This document shows positions 39,429-47,646 of a stretch of 59,291 bases of DNA, one piece after another. Each line of letters opens with the position of its first letter. Positions within the stretch are counted from its first letter, which is position 1. The DNA comes from Spirosoma luteum DSM 19990. GTDB lineage: Bacteria; Bacteroidota; Bacteroidia; Cytophagales; Spirosomataceae. A program made the position numbers and the translations under genes. The notes beneath the pieces were generated by a model. That model searched no databases. It was not told the origin of the DNA and saw only the letters and a list, made by a program, of their open reading frames with translations. Location: the NCBI RefSeq assembly GCF_000374065.1, contig NZ_KB893264.1:1-59291 (forward strand), given 5' to 3'.

Positions 39429-42254
39429 ATGAAAAACATCTGCTTACCGGCCGTGTTCTGCCTGATCACCAGCGTATTGTACGCCCAAAATCCGGTGAGT
39501 CCGGCTCGCTTTACGTTGCAGGGGCGCGCTGTCGACACGCTGGCGGCTCCACTGGCCGAATCGACGGTGATGTTGCTGAGTGCCAAAGATTCTTCCCTGG
39601 TCAATTTCACCAGAGCCAGCAGCAACGGGTCGTTTGCTTTCAAAAATGTCAAGTCCGGTAATTACGTTCTGAAAATCTCATTTGTCGGGTTCATTCCCTA
39701 CAACGAGGTTATCAAACCGGCCACGGATGCGGTCATGGATCTGGGCGATCTGAAAATGAAACCCATCACCCGCGAATTGTTTGAGGTAGTGGTCAGAACG
39801 GCAAAGGCACCGCTCACCATCCGGGGCGACACCATCGAGTACAACGCCAGTTCGTTTAAAGTGCCGCCCGGTTCCACCGTTGAGGATTTGTTGCGAAAAC
39901 TACCGGGCGTACAGGTCGACCAGGACGGCAACATCAAAGCCCAGGGGCAGGACGTGAAACGGGTGACGGTGGATGGCAAGAACTTCTTCGGCAACGACCC
40001 AAAGCAGGCTACCAAAAATCTTCAGGCCGAAGCCATCACCAAAGTGCAGGTCTTTAATGATAAAAGTGAACAGGCTAAACTGACCGGTATTGACGACGGT
40101 AAAAAGGAAAAGACCGTTAACCTGGAATTGAAGGAGGAGTTTAAAAAAGGGGGATTTGGCAAAATAACGGCGGCCGCCGGACCCGCTTCTAACAAGGTAT
40201 CACCCCGGGCAGAGGTTAAGGCCAGTTACAATAAGTTTAACGCAAAGCATCAGTTCTCCCTGGTTGGCTTAGGCAACAACACCAATCAACAGGGCCTATC
40301 GCGCGATGATTACCAGGATTTCCGTGGGAGTAATGCCTACAACGCTAATAACAATGCCGACTTTGGCTTTAGCAATAACTACTTCTATTTCTCGGATAGT
40401 GGCGACGAAGGACTGGGTATTCCGGTGAGTGGGCGGCAGGGTGTCGGTTTTTCTAAAAATGCGGCCGGGGGAGCCAACTACAACTTCGATACAAAAGAGA
40501 AGAAATGGAGTGGCAGCTATTATTATAATCAGACCCGATTGCAACTCGATGCCCGTCGGTTGAGCGACTTCACGCTACCACAAAGCCAGTACACGAAAGA
40601 TGAAGCCAGTAATCAGACTAATTTCAATGGCAACCACCGGGTAAGTCTGCGTTACGAGCAACAACTCGATACGATGCGTACGCTGGTATTTATCAACAAT
40701 AGTCGGTATGGTATTGGTAACGCGTTTCTGCTTCGAAACCAGAATTTAACCCGTAGTAACGGAGCCATTACGAATAATAGGAGTACCAATGCCAGCGACC
40801 AGCGGCAGTTTGCTTCCTCTAACTCGTTGATATACCGGATAAAAATGCACAAAAAAGGGCGGAGCTTTGCTGTGAGTGGCACGTATGAAGTCAATACAAA
40901 CAATGCTACCCTGAACCTGGATTCGTACAATACCTATTCCGGTCCCATAACGCAGGCCGATAAGTCGCCGGATATCCATCAGGACCAGAAAAATGACATT
41001 GTTCGGAGCGAATACAAAGCCAGTTTGCAATACGTAGAACCCTTTGCCAAACGATTCTTCTGGGAAACATTCTTCAATTTTAGTTTGCGTAATGACGAAG
41101 TAAACCGCGATGTATTTAACCGGGGTGACAGTCGGTACGTCCGAAATGATACGCTGAGTCTGTACTACAAGAATAACTACATCTATAACCGGTTGGGAAG
41201 CAGTGTTCGGTATTCCTACAAAGGGTTGAACGTATCGGCGGGACTGGCCAGTCAGCGTTTTACCCTGAATGGGGAGTATCAGTCCTACCAGCCCGGGCAG
41301 ATTAACCGGGTTTTTAGTACGCTGATTCCGAACGTGAACATTAACTACGATCTGAAAAAGAACCGGTATCTCTACGGGGGGTATAGCGTAAACGTTCAGA
41401 TTCCTACTTCGCGCGATTTGCAGCCCATCATAAACAATACGAACCCGCTCTATGTCAACGTTGGCAACCCCGATTTGCTGCCCCAACTGTCGCACAATGT
41501 GAATGCCGGTTTTCAGTACTTCAATCCTGGTAGTTTCATGAACCTGTATGTGGGATTAAACGCGGCTAAGTACGTAAATCAGATTGTGTATAGTCAGAAT
41601 ACCGATGCACAAACGCTGGTTACGGTTATCAGGCCGGAAAACCTGTCGGGCGGTAGTAATTATGGGTCGTACATTGGGTTCGGATTTCCGCTGAAAAAGA
41701 CGAAGGCCACACTGGATTTGAATGGAAACTTTAACATTGGGGATAACCCAACTCGAATCAACGGCGTACTTAATGCCACCCGCTCGCAGAGCTACTACAC
41801 TGGAGCCCGATTGAGCCTGACGCCCGTTGAGTGGCTAACCTTTTATGGAAATGCCAATCTGGGTTTCAATTACACTCAGTTTTCAATCAATCCAGACCGG
41901 AATCAGAACTTTACCAACAACAATTACGGTGGTGAACTGACTCTGAAACTCCCGCACGATTTATATATCAATACAAGCATGAATTACAGAGTCAGCAAAA
42001 ATGCGCTGCTGAATTTCGACCAGCGTATTCCGCTCTGGAATGCATCAGTCTATCATATTCTAGGTAAAGCCAAGCGAGCAGAAATTCGGTTGACGGCGGT
42101 GGATATGTTGAATCGAAATGTGGCTGTTTCACTTAACCAAGGGGCCAACTACACGCAGTCGGAAACGATTCAAACGCTGGCGCGGTATTTTACAGTAGGG
42201 TTCACCTACAATATGCGTGGTGTGAAAGCCAGTATGCGTCGGGAAAGTTATTAG
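39429..42254 (+). CDS. Outer-membrane beta-barrel protein with carboxypeptidase-like regulatory domain
   Basis: The start at 39429 gives a signal peptide (MKNICLPAVFCLITSVLYAQ). Residues 30-110 are a CarboxypepD_reg-like beta-sandwich (FTLQGRAVDTLAAPLAESTV, then YVLKISFVGFIPY). Residues about 130-240 hold a plug-like region (LRKLPGVQVDQDGNIKAQGQ, then VTVDGKNFFGNDP). The remaining 700 residues are beta-barrel, ending MRGVKASMRRESY. This is the TonB-receptor-related OMP_b-brl_3 type; a TonB box is not clear. The GLPGLI gene follows 58 bases later, the usual partner. Substrate unknown. Confidence 0.88.
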   Translation: MKNICLPAVFCLITSVLYAQNPVSPARFTLQGRAVDTLAAPLAESTVMLLSAKDSSLVNFTRASSNGSFAFKNVKSGNYVLKISFVGFIPYNEVIKPATDAVMDLGDLKMKPITRELFEVVVRTAKAPLTIRGDTIEYNASSFKVPPGSTVEDLLRKLPGVQVDQDGNIKAQGQDVKRVTVDGKNFFGNDPKQATKNLQAEAITKVQVFNDKSEQAKLTGIDDGKKEKTVNLELKEEFKKGGFGKITAAAGPASNKVSPRAEVKASYNKFNAKHQFSLVGLGNNTNQQGLSRDDYQDFRGSNAYNANNNADFGFSNNYFYFSDSGDEGLGIPVSGRQGVGFSKNAAGGANYNFDTKEKKWSGSYYYNQTRLQLDARRLSDFTLPQSQYTKDEASNQTNFNGNHRVSLRYEQQLDTMRTLVFINNSRYGIGNAFLLRNQNLTRSNGAITNNRSTNASDQRQFASSNSLIYRIKMHKKGRSFAVSGTYEVNTNNATLNLDSYNTYSGPITQADKSPDIHQDQKNDIVRSEYKASLQYVEPFAKRFFWETFFNFSLRNDEVNRDVFNRGDSRYVRNDTLSLYYKNNYIYNRLGSSVRYSYKGLNVSAGLASQRFTLNGEYQSYQPGQINRVFSTLIPNVNINYDLKKNRYLYGGYSVNVQIPTSRDLQPIINNTNPLYVNVGNPDLLPQLSHNVNAGFQYFNPGSFMNLYVGLNAAKYVNQIVYSQNTDAQTLVTVIRPENLSGGSNYGSYIGFGFPLKKTKATLDLNGNFNIGDNPTRINGVLNATRSQSYYTGARLSLTPVEWLTFYGNANLGFNYTQFSINPDRNQNFTNNNYGGELTLKLPHDLYINTSMNYRVSKNALLNFDQRIPLWNASVYHILGKAKRAEIRLTAVDMLNRNVAVSLNQGANYTQSETIQTLARYFTVGFTYNMRGVKASMRRESY

Positions 42255-42312
42255 TAATGCATGTTGGGTAAAAGAAACTGCCCGGGAAAAACACACGAAC
42301 AAAACAGACTCC

Positions 42313-43065
42313 ATGAAAAAATTAGTCATTCTATTTGGCCTATTGCTATCCATAGTCGCCAACGCTCAAAATACCGAAGGGGTTGCTACCTACGTGCGTA
42401 AAGAACACTGGATAAAAATTACCAACCGGCTAACATTCCTGAGCCAGGAACAGAAAGATCGGGAAGCTCAAACCTGGAAGAACTGGGAGGAAGATAACAA
42501 GGGTATTAAAATGAAACTAACGTTTACACCCAACGAAAGTTTGTACACCTATCTGAGCGATGAACCCGAAGAAGGGGGATACTCATGGCGGAAATCTGAT
42601 TTTTTCGTGTACCGAAATTTCGAGAAAGATAAAAAAAATGACATCATCGAGATGCTGGGCAAAACGTACATCGTGGAGGATTCATTGCACGCACCCATCT
42701 GGAAAATTGGTGACCAAATTAAAGAGGTAGCGGGCTACATATGCATGAAAGCCGAAACGGAAGATCCTATAAAGAAGCAAAAGATTGTTGCCTGGTTTGC
42801 CCAGGACATTCCCATACCCGCCGGTCCCGAAATGCTGAATAGCTTGCCAGGGCTTATTCTGGAACTGGATGTCAATGATGGGGACGTAGTTATTGAAGCG
42901 ACGAACGTAGCATTTAAAAAAATAACGCCGGATGATTTGAAGCTACCCAAACAGAAAGGTAAGAAAATGAACGATGCGGGCTACAACACACTTCTCAAAG
43001 AACAGATTGCGGAAAGTATGACCGCTCACCGGAACCCATTCGGCTGGTCAAGAATTCGGTATTAA
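42313..43065 (+). CDS. GLPGLI family exported protein
   Basis: A 250-residue exported protein with signal peptide MKKLVILFGLLLSIVANAQ. The motif NSLPGLILELD near residue 180 is the mark of GLPGLI proteins. The upstream part (WKIGDQIKEVAGYICMKAET, then VAWFAQDIPIPAGPEM) is also typical. The family often sits next to an outer-membrane barrel gene, as here, and is thought to work with it; the mechanism is unknown. A 15-bp hairpin at 43093-43135 follows. Confidence 0.9.
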   Translation: MKKLVILFGLLLSIVANAQNTEGVATYVRKEHWIKITNRLTFLSQEQKDREAQTWKNWEEDNKGIKMKLTFTPNESLYTYLSDEPEEGGYSWRKSDFFVYRNFEKDKKNDIIEMLGKTYIVEDSLHAPIWKIGDQIKEVAGYICMKAETEDPIKKQKIVAWFAQDIPIPAGPEMLNSLPGLILELDVNDGDVVIEATNVAFKKITPDDLKLPKQKGKKMNDAGYNTLLKEQIAESMTAHRNPFGWSRIRY

Positions 43066-43092
43066 ACGGGTAGATCAGAATACGTTAAAGAC

Positions 43093-43135
43093 AACCCGCT
43101 TACAGACAACCTGCTCAAAGGTCTGTAAGCGGGTT
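43093..43135. terminator. 15-bp hairpin between convergent genes
   Basis: AACCCGCTTACAGAC at 43093-43107 pairs perfectly with GTCTGTAAGCGGGTT at 43121-43135. There is only a short T-run. It lies between the GLPGLI gene and the acidic 43156 gene and may serve both. Confidence 0.7.
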
Positions 43136-43155
43136 ACTGGCACCATCGTAATAAA

Positions 43156-43509
43156 TTAATAAGGCTCATTGCCTTCCTCTTCTTCCTCGGCCAGTTCAGT
43201 AATCTGCTCATCGATCTCGTCATCTGACATGGTTCCGTCGAGTACCCCAACCGGAAATTCATCGGGTTCGGCATCGTTTGATACGCCGTCCGTAGCATGA
43301 CGGGCGGTAGCGGTATCCGTAAACAGCAGCGTGTCCGTACCTTCCTCGTCGCCCTGGTTCCTGATATCGGGTTCATTATTGACACCCAGCCCTGCGTACA
43401 CTACGGCGTCGTCGCCTTCATTGGCGGGCATGTCGTTATGCTGGGGTGATAATCCTTTCGTTGACGTGCCCGAACCCTGGTCGGGACTTTGCTGATTCGT
43501 GTTTTCCAT
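43156..43509 (-). CDS. Acidic low-complexity protein of unknown function
   Basis: The start at 43509 gives a 117-residue protein (MENTNQQSPDQGSGTSTKGL). It is rich in D, E, G, N and T, with no hydrophobic core and an acidic end (QITELAEEEEEGNEPY). It is probably disordered. No signal peptide or motif is seen. The codon use looks normal and the frame is unbroken, so I think it is a real gene. It lies alone between the GLPGLI gene and the T9SS cargo gene. Confidence 0.55.
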   Translation of the reverse strand: MENTNQQSPDQGSGTSTKGLSPQHNDMPANEGDDAVVYAGLGVNNEPDIRNQGDEEGTDTLLFTDTATARHATDGVSNDAEPDEFPVGVLDGTMSDDEIDEQITELAEEEEEGNEPY

Positions 43510-43600
43510 AGTCGTACGTGCTTTGTCCAAAATGGGTACCTATACCCTCGCTGGGTACCATTCTTACGTACTAACCATCGTTAGGAAAAAGAGTTTTACC

Positions 43601-45850
43601 CTATTTCCAGACAACTATTTTCTGCACCAGTGGCGGGTGGTTTTCGGCTAGGAGCCGCAGCAGATAGGTTCCCTCGGGCAGACTTCCCAGGTCGAGTTGG
43701 GTGTCGGTATCTGTTACAATGGGTTGGGCAGGTAACATAACCTGACCCGACAGAGAGAGTAGTTCGACACGGCCATTGTACGGGGCATGTACCGTCAGGA
43801 ATCGGTCTGTTGGGTTCGGATACGCCCAAGGGCTGATAGGCTCATCGTCCTGCACCGCCGTAATGACCACTTTCTGCGACGTGTTTTTCAGGTAACTGAG
43901 TCCCCCGGCCAGGCTACCCAGCATCAGGTCGGGCAACTGGTCTCCGTCCAGATCTCCCATGGTGGCAATCAACCCTTTGCCGGGCAGGCCAATGCCCGCC
44001 AGCGAGTCGATAAGCGTAAGGGGGGCACCACTGGTTGGGTCAGGAAACTGGTACACCCGAACGCTACCATTATCCGCAGCGGCAATCAGTTCATTCTTCT
44101 GGTCGCCGTTCAGGTCGGCCACCACCAGCGAGCGGGCTTTGGCGTACAAAAAATCATCGTTTTTGAAGCCGCCAAAGAATTGATTCTGCAACTGAAACGT
44201 AGGGCTAACGGCGGTTCCGGCATTCCGATAGTACTGAATCGTACCCAGACTATATTTACTAACCAGCATATCAGGTTTGCCATCCCGGTCTACGTCTGCT
44301 ACGGTCACTAAATCGTTTGTCCCGATGAGTGAACGGGTAGGCCACAGTATCGCTTTATCCAGCGCAAATTGTACGGCTGCCCCCTTGGCTGAGGTATTGA
44401 TGAATACCCTCACCTCAACGTCACTCTTGCCAACGCCGGTCAGCATCAAATCCATACTGCCGTTGCCATCGACATCGGCAAAGGAGGGAACGGTGTTGCT
44501 TTGAACCAATGATTTGGCTAGGCCCAGGTAATCGGTGGTGACGAGTGTGAAAGCCGGATTTTGCGTCGTTCCGACGTTAGTAAACTGCCATAATCCAGCC
44601 TGATAGGAAGAGCCGAAACCCGTACCACCAAAACCAACCAGCATATCCAGGTCGCCATCGCCATCCAGGTCGACCAGGGCCGGGGCCGCCCGTTCGCCCA
44701 GGTCGAGCATATCGCCTTGCAGGAAATCTTTCTGAATGAGTTGAAAAGATGGCTTCTGCGTGGTGCCGTTATTTTTATAAAACCAGCCCGATGCCCGGAA
44801 ATCGTACAAATACCCGTCATTGGCACTTACATTGGGCGAGGCCAGTAAATCCTTCTGCCCGTCGCCATCCACGTCCTCCCAGAAAGTTACCGGGAAAGCC
44901 GGGAACAGAATCGGGGCCTTAGCCGGAAACAAACTATCGTACCCCGTAAAATTTGCCTTGTCGCTATTGGGGCCGCTATTCCGAAGGCGGGCTATGTTTT
45001 CGCAACTTACGAACCCAAACAACAGGTCTTTGTTACCGTCGCCGTCGGTATCCACTACGGTCAGCGTATTGCCAACGTGCTGAGGGCGCAACCGGCCTGG
45101 ACTAACGGTCGTACCTACCCGCCCGGAGCCATCGCACTGAACCCCAAAGGTGAAATCGTTACAGAATTCTTTCCGGAAATGGCCCCAGCACAGGTCGCCG
45201 GTACGTTTGTACTCCAGTCCTTTCTTACCCGTTCGCTCCACGCTCATATTCTGCTGATAGGCAATGATGTTGCCGTCAGCATCGAAGGTGATAATGTCGA
45301 TGTCGCCATCATCGTCAAAATCTGTAATGGCAGGCACGTCGACACTACTGACGTACAGGGGAATGGTGAGGCCACTGAAACTATCCGTTTTGAGCGGACT
45401 AGCAGCCAGCTTAAAAACGACTTGCCCATTCTGTGATTCGTTGTGATACACCCACACATTGCTGGAAGTACTCGTAAAAATGTCCTTACGGCCATCGCCG
45501 TCGTAATCGACCAGCAGGAACCAACTAGAGAGAGAGGAAGGAAACGCTGACTCATATTCTGGGGCGTATTGCCAGGCAATGCCGCTGCCGGTCGGGTTGT
45601 CGATGGCAATAAACGTACTGATTTTACTGGTTGTCCGGTCGAATACCACCAGGTCGTCGCGGGTGTCGTCGTTCAGGCGAATGGTGGAGTATTGCGGGGC
45701 GTTCAGCCCACCCGCCCACGGATTCAGCAGCGCTTTACCGTTGAGGCTAACCGGAGGGCTTTGGTCGGACCGAAACGCAATTTTCCCCGCCGACTGGGCG
45801 TAACTGAAACAGGACGACAGCAAAAAACAAAGCGTAAACAGCTTTTTCAT
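43601..45850 (-). CDS. FG-GAP/VCBS-repeat surface protein with T9SS sorting domain
   Basis: The 749-residue protein has a signal peptide (MKKLFTLCFLLSSCFSYAQ). Several VCBS/FG-GAP-like repeats follow, each with a calcium-binding D-x-D-x-D-G pattern (DYDGDGRKDIF, DFDDDGDIDII, DTDGDGNKDLLFG, DVDGDGQKDLL, DLDGDGDLDMLVG, DVDRDGKPDML). They probably fold as a beta-propeller. The last 80 residues are a type A sorting domain (SPWAYPNPTDRFLTVHAPYN, then LPEGTYLLRLLAENHPP and VQKIVVWK) that directs export through T9SS. No T9SS machinery gene lies in the window. It is divergent from murF with a 74-base gap. Confidence 0.88.
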   Translation of the reverse strand: MKKLFTLCFLLSSCFSYAQSAGKIAFRSDQSPPVSLNGKALLNPWAGGLNAPQYSTIRLNDDTRDDLVVFDRTTSKISTFIAIDNPTGSGIAWQYAPEYESAFPSSLSSWFLLVDYDGDGRKDIFTSTSSNVWVYHNESQNGQVVFKLAASPLKTDSFSGLTIPLYVSSVDVPAITDFDDDGDIDIITFDADGNIIAYQQNMSVERTGKKGLEYKRTGDLCWGHFRKEFCNDFTFGVQCDGSGRVGTTVSPGRLRPQHVGNTLTVVDTDGDGNKDLLFGFVSCENIARLRNSGPNSDKANFTGYDSLFPAKAPILFPAFPVTFWEDVDGDGQKDLLASPNVSANDGYLYDFRASGWFYKNNGTTQKPSFQLIQKDFLQGDMLDLGERAAPALVDLDGDGDLDMLVGFGGTGFGSSYQAGLWQFTNVGTTQNPAFTLVTTDYLGLAKSLVQSNTVPSFADVDGNGSMDLMLTGVGKSDVEVRVFINTSAKGAAVQFALDKAILWPTRSLIGTNDLVTVADVDRDGKPDMLVSKYSLGTIQYYRNAGTAVSPTFQLQNQFFGGFKNDDFLYAKARSLVVADLNGDQKNELIAAADNGSVRVYQFPDPTSGAPLTLIDSLAGIGLPGKGLIATMGDLDGDQLPDLMLGSLAGGLSYLKNTSQKVVITAVQDDEPISPWAYPNPTDRFLTVHAPYNGRVELLSLSGQVMLPAQPIVTDTDTQLDLGSLPEGTYLLRLLAENHPPLVQKIVVWK

Positions 45851-45924
45851 CTAATTTTGGGACGTTGTGAATCGTCGGCCTTCGTGCGCAACGTTCACAG
45901 AAACAACGAACATAGTCTCTCTTT

Positions 45925-47292
45925 ATGTCTATCGGCATGCTGTCAACCGACCAACTATACCCTAAATTTCTGGAATGTACCGGCGTTTCGACCGACACCC
46001 GCCGAATTACGTCCGACTGCCTGTTTGTGGCGCTCAAAGGCCCCAGTTTCGACGGTAACCAATTTGCGGAACAGGCACTGGCATCCGGAGCCCGTTACGC
46101 CCTGGTTGACGACCCGGCCGTAGCCGCTCGGGATGTAGACCGCTGCCTGCTGGTTGAGGATGGGTTGACGACCTTGCAGGACCTGGCCCGCCACCACCGG
46201 CAAACGCTCACCATTCCGGTCATTGGTCTGACGGGTTCCAACGGTAAAACCACCACCAAAGAACTGATTGCGGCAGTGCTATCAAAAAAATACCGGATCT
46301 ACGCCACCATCGGGAACCTGAACAACCACATCGGCGTGCCGCTCACTATACTTGCTTTGAATGAGCAGTACGAACTGGCTGTGGTAGAGATGGGGGCTAA
46401 CCACCAGCAGGAAATTGCGCTGCTCTGCTCCATTGCCCAACCTACGCACGGCCTGATTACCAACGTCGGCAAGGCGCATCTGGACGGTTTCGGTGGGATG
46501 GAAGGTGTTCGGAAAGGCAAGGGTGAGTTGTATGATTACCTGATTGCGCAGGGCAAAACGGTATTCATTAACTCACGGGATAAAACCCTGATGGCCATGT
46601 ACCGCGAACGGCTGAAAAGCGCCCGTCCCGAAACCGTTTTCGCCGAAGTTATTTTTTACCCCGCAGTGGATACTGCCGCCGTGGAATCGGCCGCGGTTAA
46701 TTCCCCCGCCGAACCAATGGCATTAGTTCAGGAATCGCCGGTTGTTGTTTTTCGGGATGCGGATGGCCGCGAAATAACTACGCACTTGCCGGGGCAGTAC
46801 AATTACGAAAATATGCTGGCAGCCCTCGCTATCGGCGATTATTTTGGGGTATCGTCCCTAGAGGCCAGCCACGCCGTTGCTGATTATAACCCGACCAATA
46901 ACCGCTCTCAGGTGATTAGCAAAGGCTCAAATACGATATTGCTCGACGCGTATAATGCCAATCCCAGTTCGATGGCTGCTGCTATTCGCCAGTTTGCCGC
47001 TACCCCGGCTAAACGCAAAGCCGTAATTCTGGGCGATATGTACGAGCTGGGCAATGAAAGCGAAGCCGAACACGCAGCCCTGGGTAAACTCATTGCCGAC
47101 AGTAAGTTTGACTTAGTAATTTTGGCCGGTAAGGATATTCATTACGCTCTCGACTATTTACCCAAAGCATACTACTTCCCCGATAAATTTTCGCTCCACA
47201 ATTGGGTCATGGATAACCCGATGACCGATACGCACGTATTGGTGAAAGGCTCGCGGGGCATGAGTCTGGAGTCGGTCGTGCCGTTTATATAG
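45925..47292 (+). CDS. murF: UDP-MurNAc-tripeptide--D-alanyl-D-alanine ligase
   Basis: This cytoplasmic Mur ligase adds D-Ala-D-Ala to the peptidoglycan precursor using ATP. The 455-residue product shows the N-terminal substrate domain (STDTRRITSDCLFVALKGPS), the ATP-binding motif GLTGSNGKTTTKELI at 101-115, and VVEMGANHQQEIALLC near 155. TNVGKAHLDGFGG is near 182. The C-terminal domain opens with LLDAYNANPSSMAAAIR near 335 and continues KAVILGDMYELGNES. It is complete. A long hairpin follows the stop. Confidence 0.93.
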   Translation: MSIGMLSTDQLYPKFLECTGVSTDTRRITSDCLFVALKGPSFDGNQFAEQALASGARYALVDDPAVAARDVDRCLLVEDGLTTLQDLARHHRQTLTIPVIGLTGSNGKTTTKELIAAVLSKKYRIYATIGNLNNHIGVPLTILALNEQYELAVVEMGANHQQEIALLCSIAQPTHGLITNVGKAHLDGFGGMEGVRKGKGELYDYLIAQGKTVFINSRDKTLMAMYRERLKSARPETVFAEVIFYPAVDTAAVESAAVNSPAEPMALVQESPVVVFRDADGREITTHLPGQYNYENMLAALAIGDYFGVSSLEASHAVADYNPTNNRSQVISKGSNTILLDAYNANPSSMAAAIRQFAATPAKRKAVILGDMYELGNESEAEHAALGKLIADSKFDLVILAGKDIHYALDYLPKAYYFPDKFSLHNWVMDNPMTDTHVLVKGSRGMSLESVVPFI

Positions 47293-47406
47293 TGTAAATG
47301 CTTTGAGGTCAGACCAGACTACTTGAGTGAAGCTACAGAACTGATTTTTGCCTGGCGGACCGTCTAAATGCAACCTCAAAGCTGACAGATTTTGGGCTAC
47401 AATGAA

Positions 47407-47497
47407 TCGCCTTTTTTTCATTTCAACGCAGGAGAAATCTTAAGCTGTGCTGGTACTCGATGTGGAGATTTCTCCTGCGTTGAAATGAAAAAAGCGA
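47407..47497. repeat. 28-bp inverted repeat downstream of murF
   Basis: Bases 47413-47440 are exactly complementary to 47466-47493, with a 25-base loop. After a 2-base bulge, TCGC at 47407-47410 pairs with GCGA at 47494-47497. It could end murF transcription, but the stem is much longer than an ordinary terminator and the loop is large. Confidence 0.8.
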
Positions 47498-47592
47498 CCT
47501 TGTCTTTCCCGCATAAGGTAAAGTTTGAACAGGTTTACTATAAGCACAAACCCACATGGTAAGCTAGTGATACATGGCTGACTATAAGGTAG

Positions 47593-47600
47593 TAGTTTTG
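47593..47600 (+). promoter_or_regulatory. Candidate -7 box (TAGTTTTG) for the NHL-repeat gene
   Basis: Fits TAnnTTTG and lies 47 bases before the ATG at 47647. No clear -33 element was seen. Confidence 0.35.
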
Positions 47601-47646
47601 TTCGCGGTGCATGTTTTATGTAGGTAATCTTTGTCTCCCGTTCCTT

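Larger units (their letters stand above)
47293..47646. other. Gap between murF and the NHL-repeat gene
   Basis: The 354-base gap contains a very long inverted repeat (47407-47497) and a TAGTTTTG box at 47593-47600, 47 bases before the ATG of the next gene. No gene was seen. Confidence 0.5.

Noticed and set aside
40746..41495. 249-codon frame on the minus strand
   Set aside because: Antisense to the outer-membrane barrel gene.
43787..44311. 174-codon frame on the plus strand
   Set aside because: Antisense to the VCBS-repeat T9SS cargo gene.
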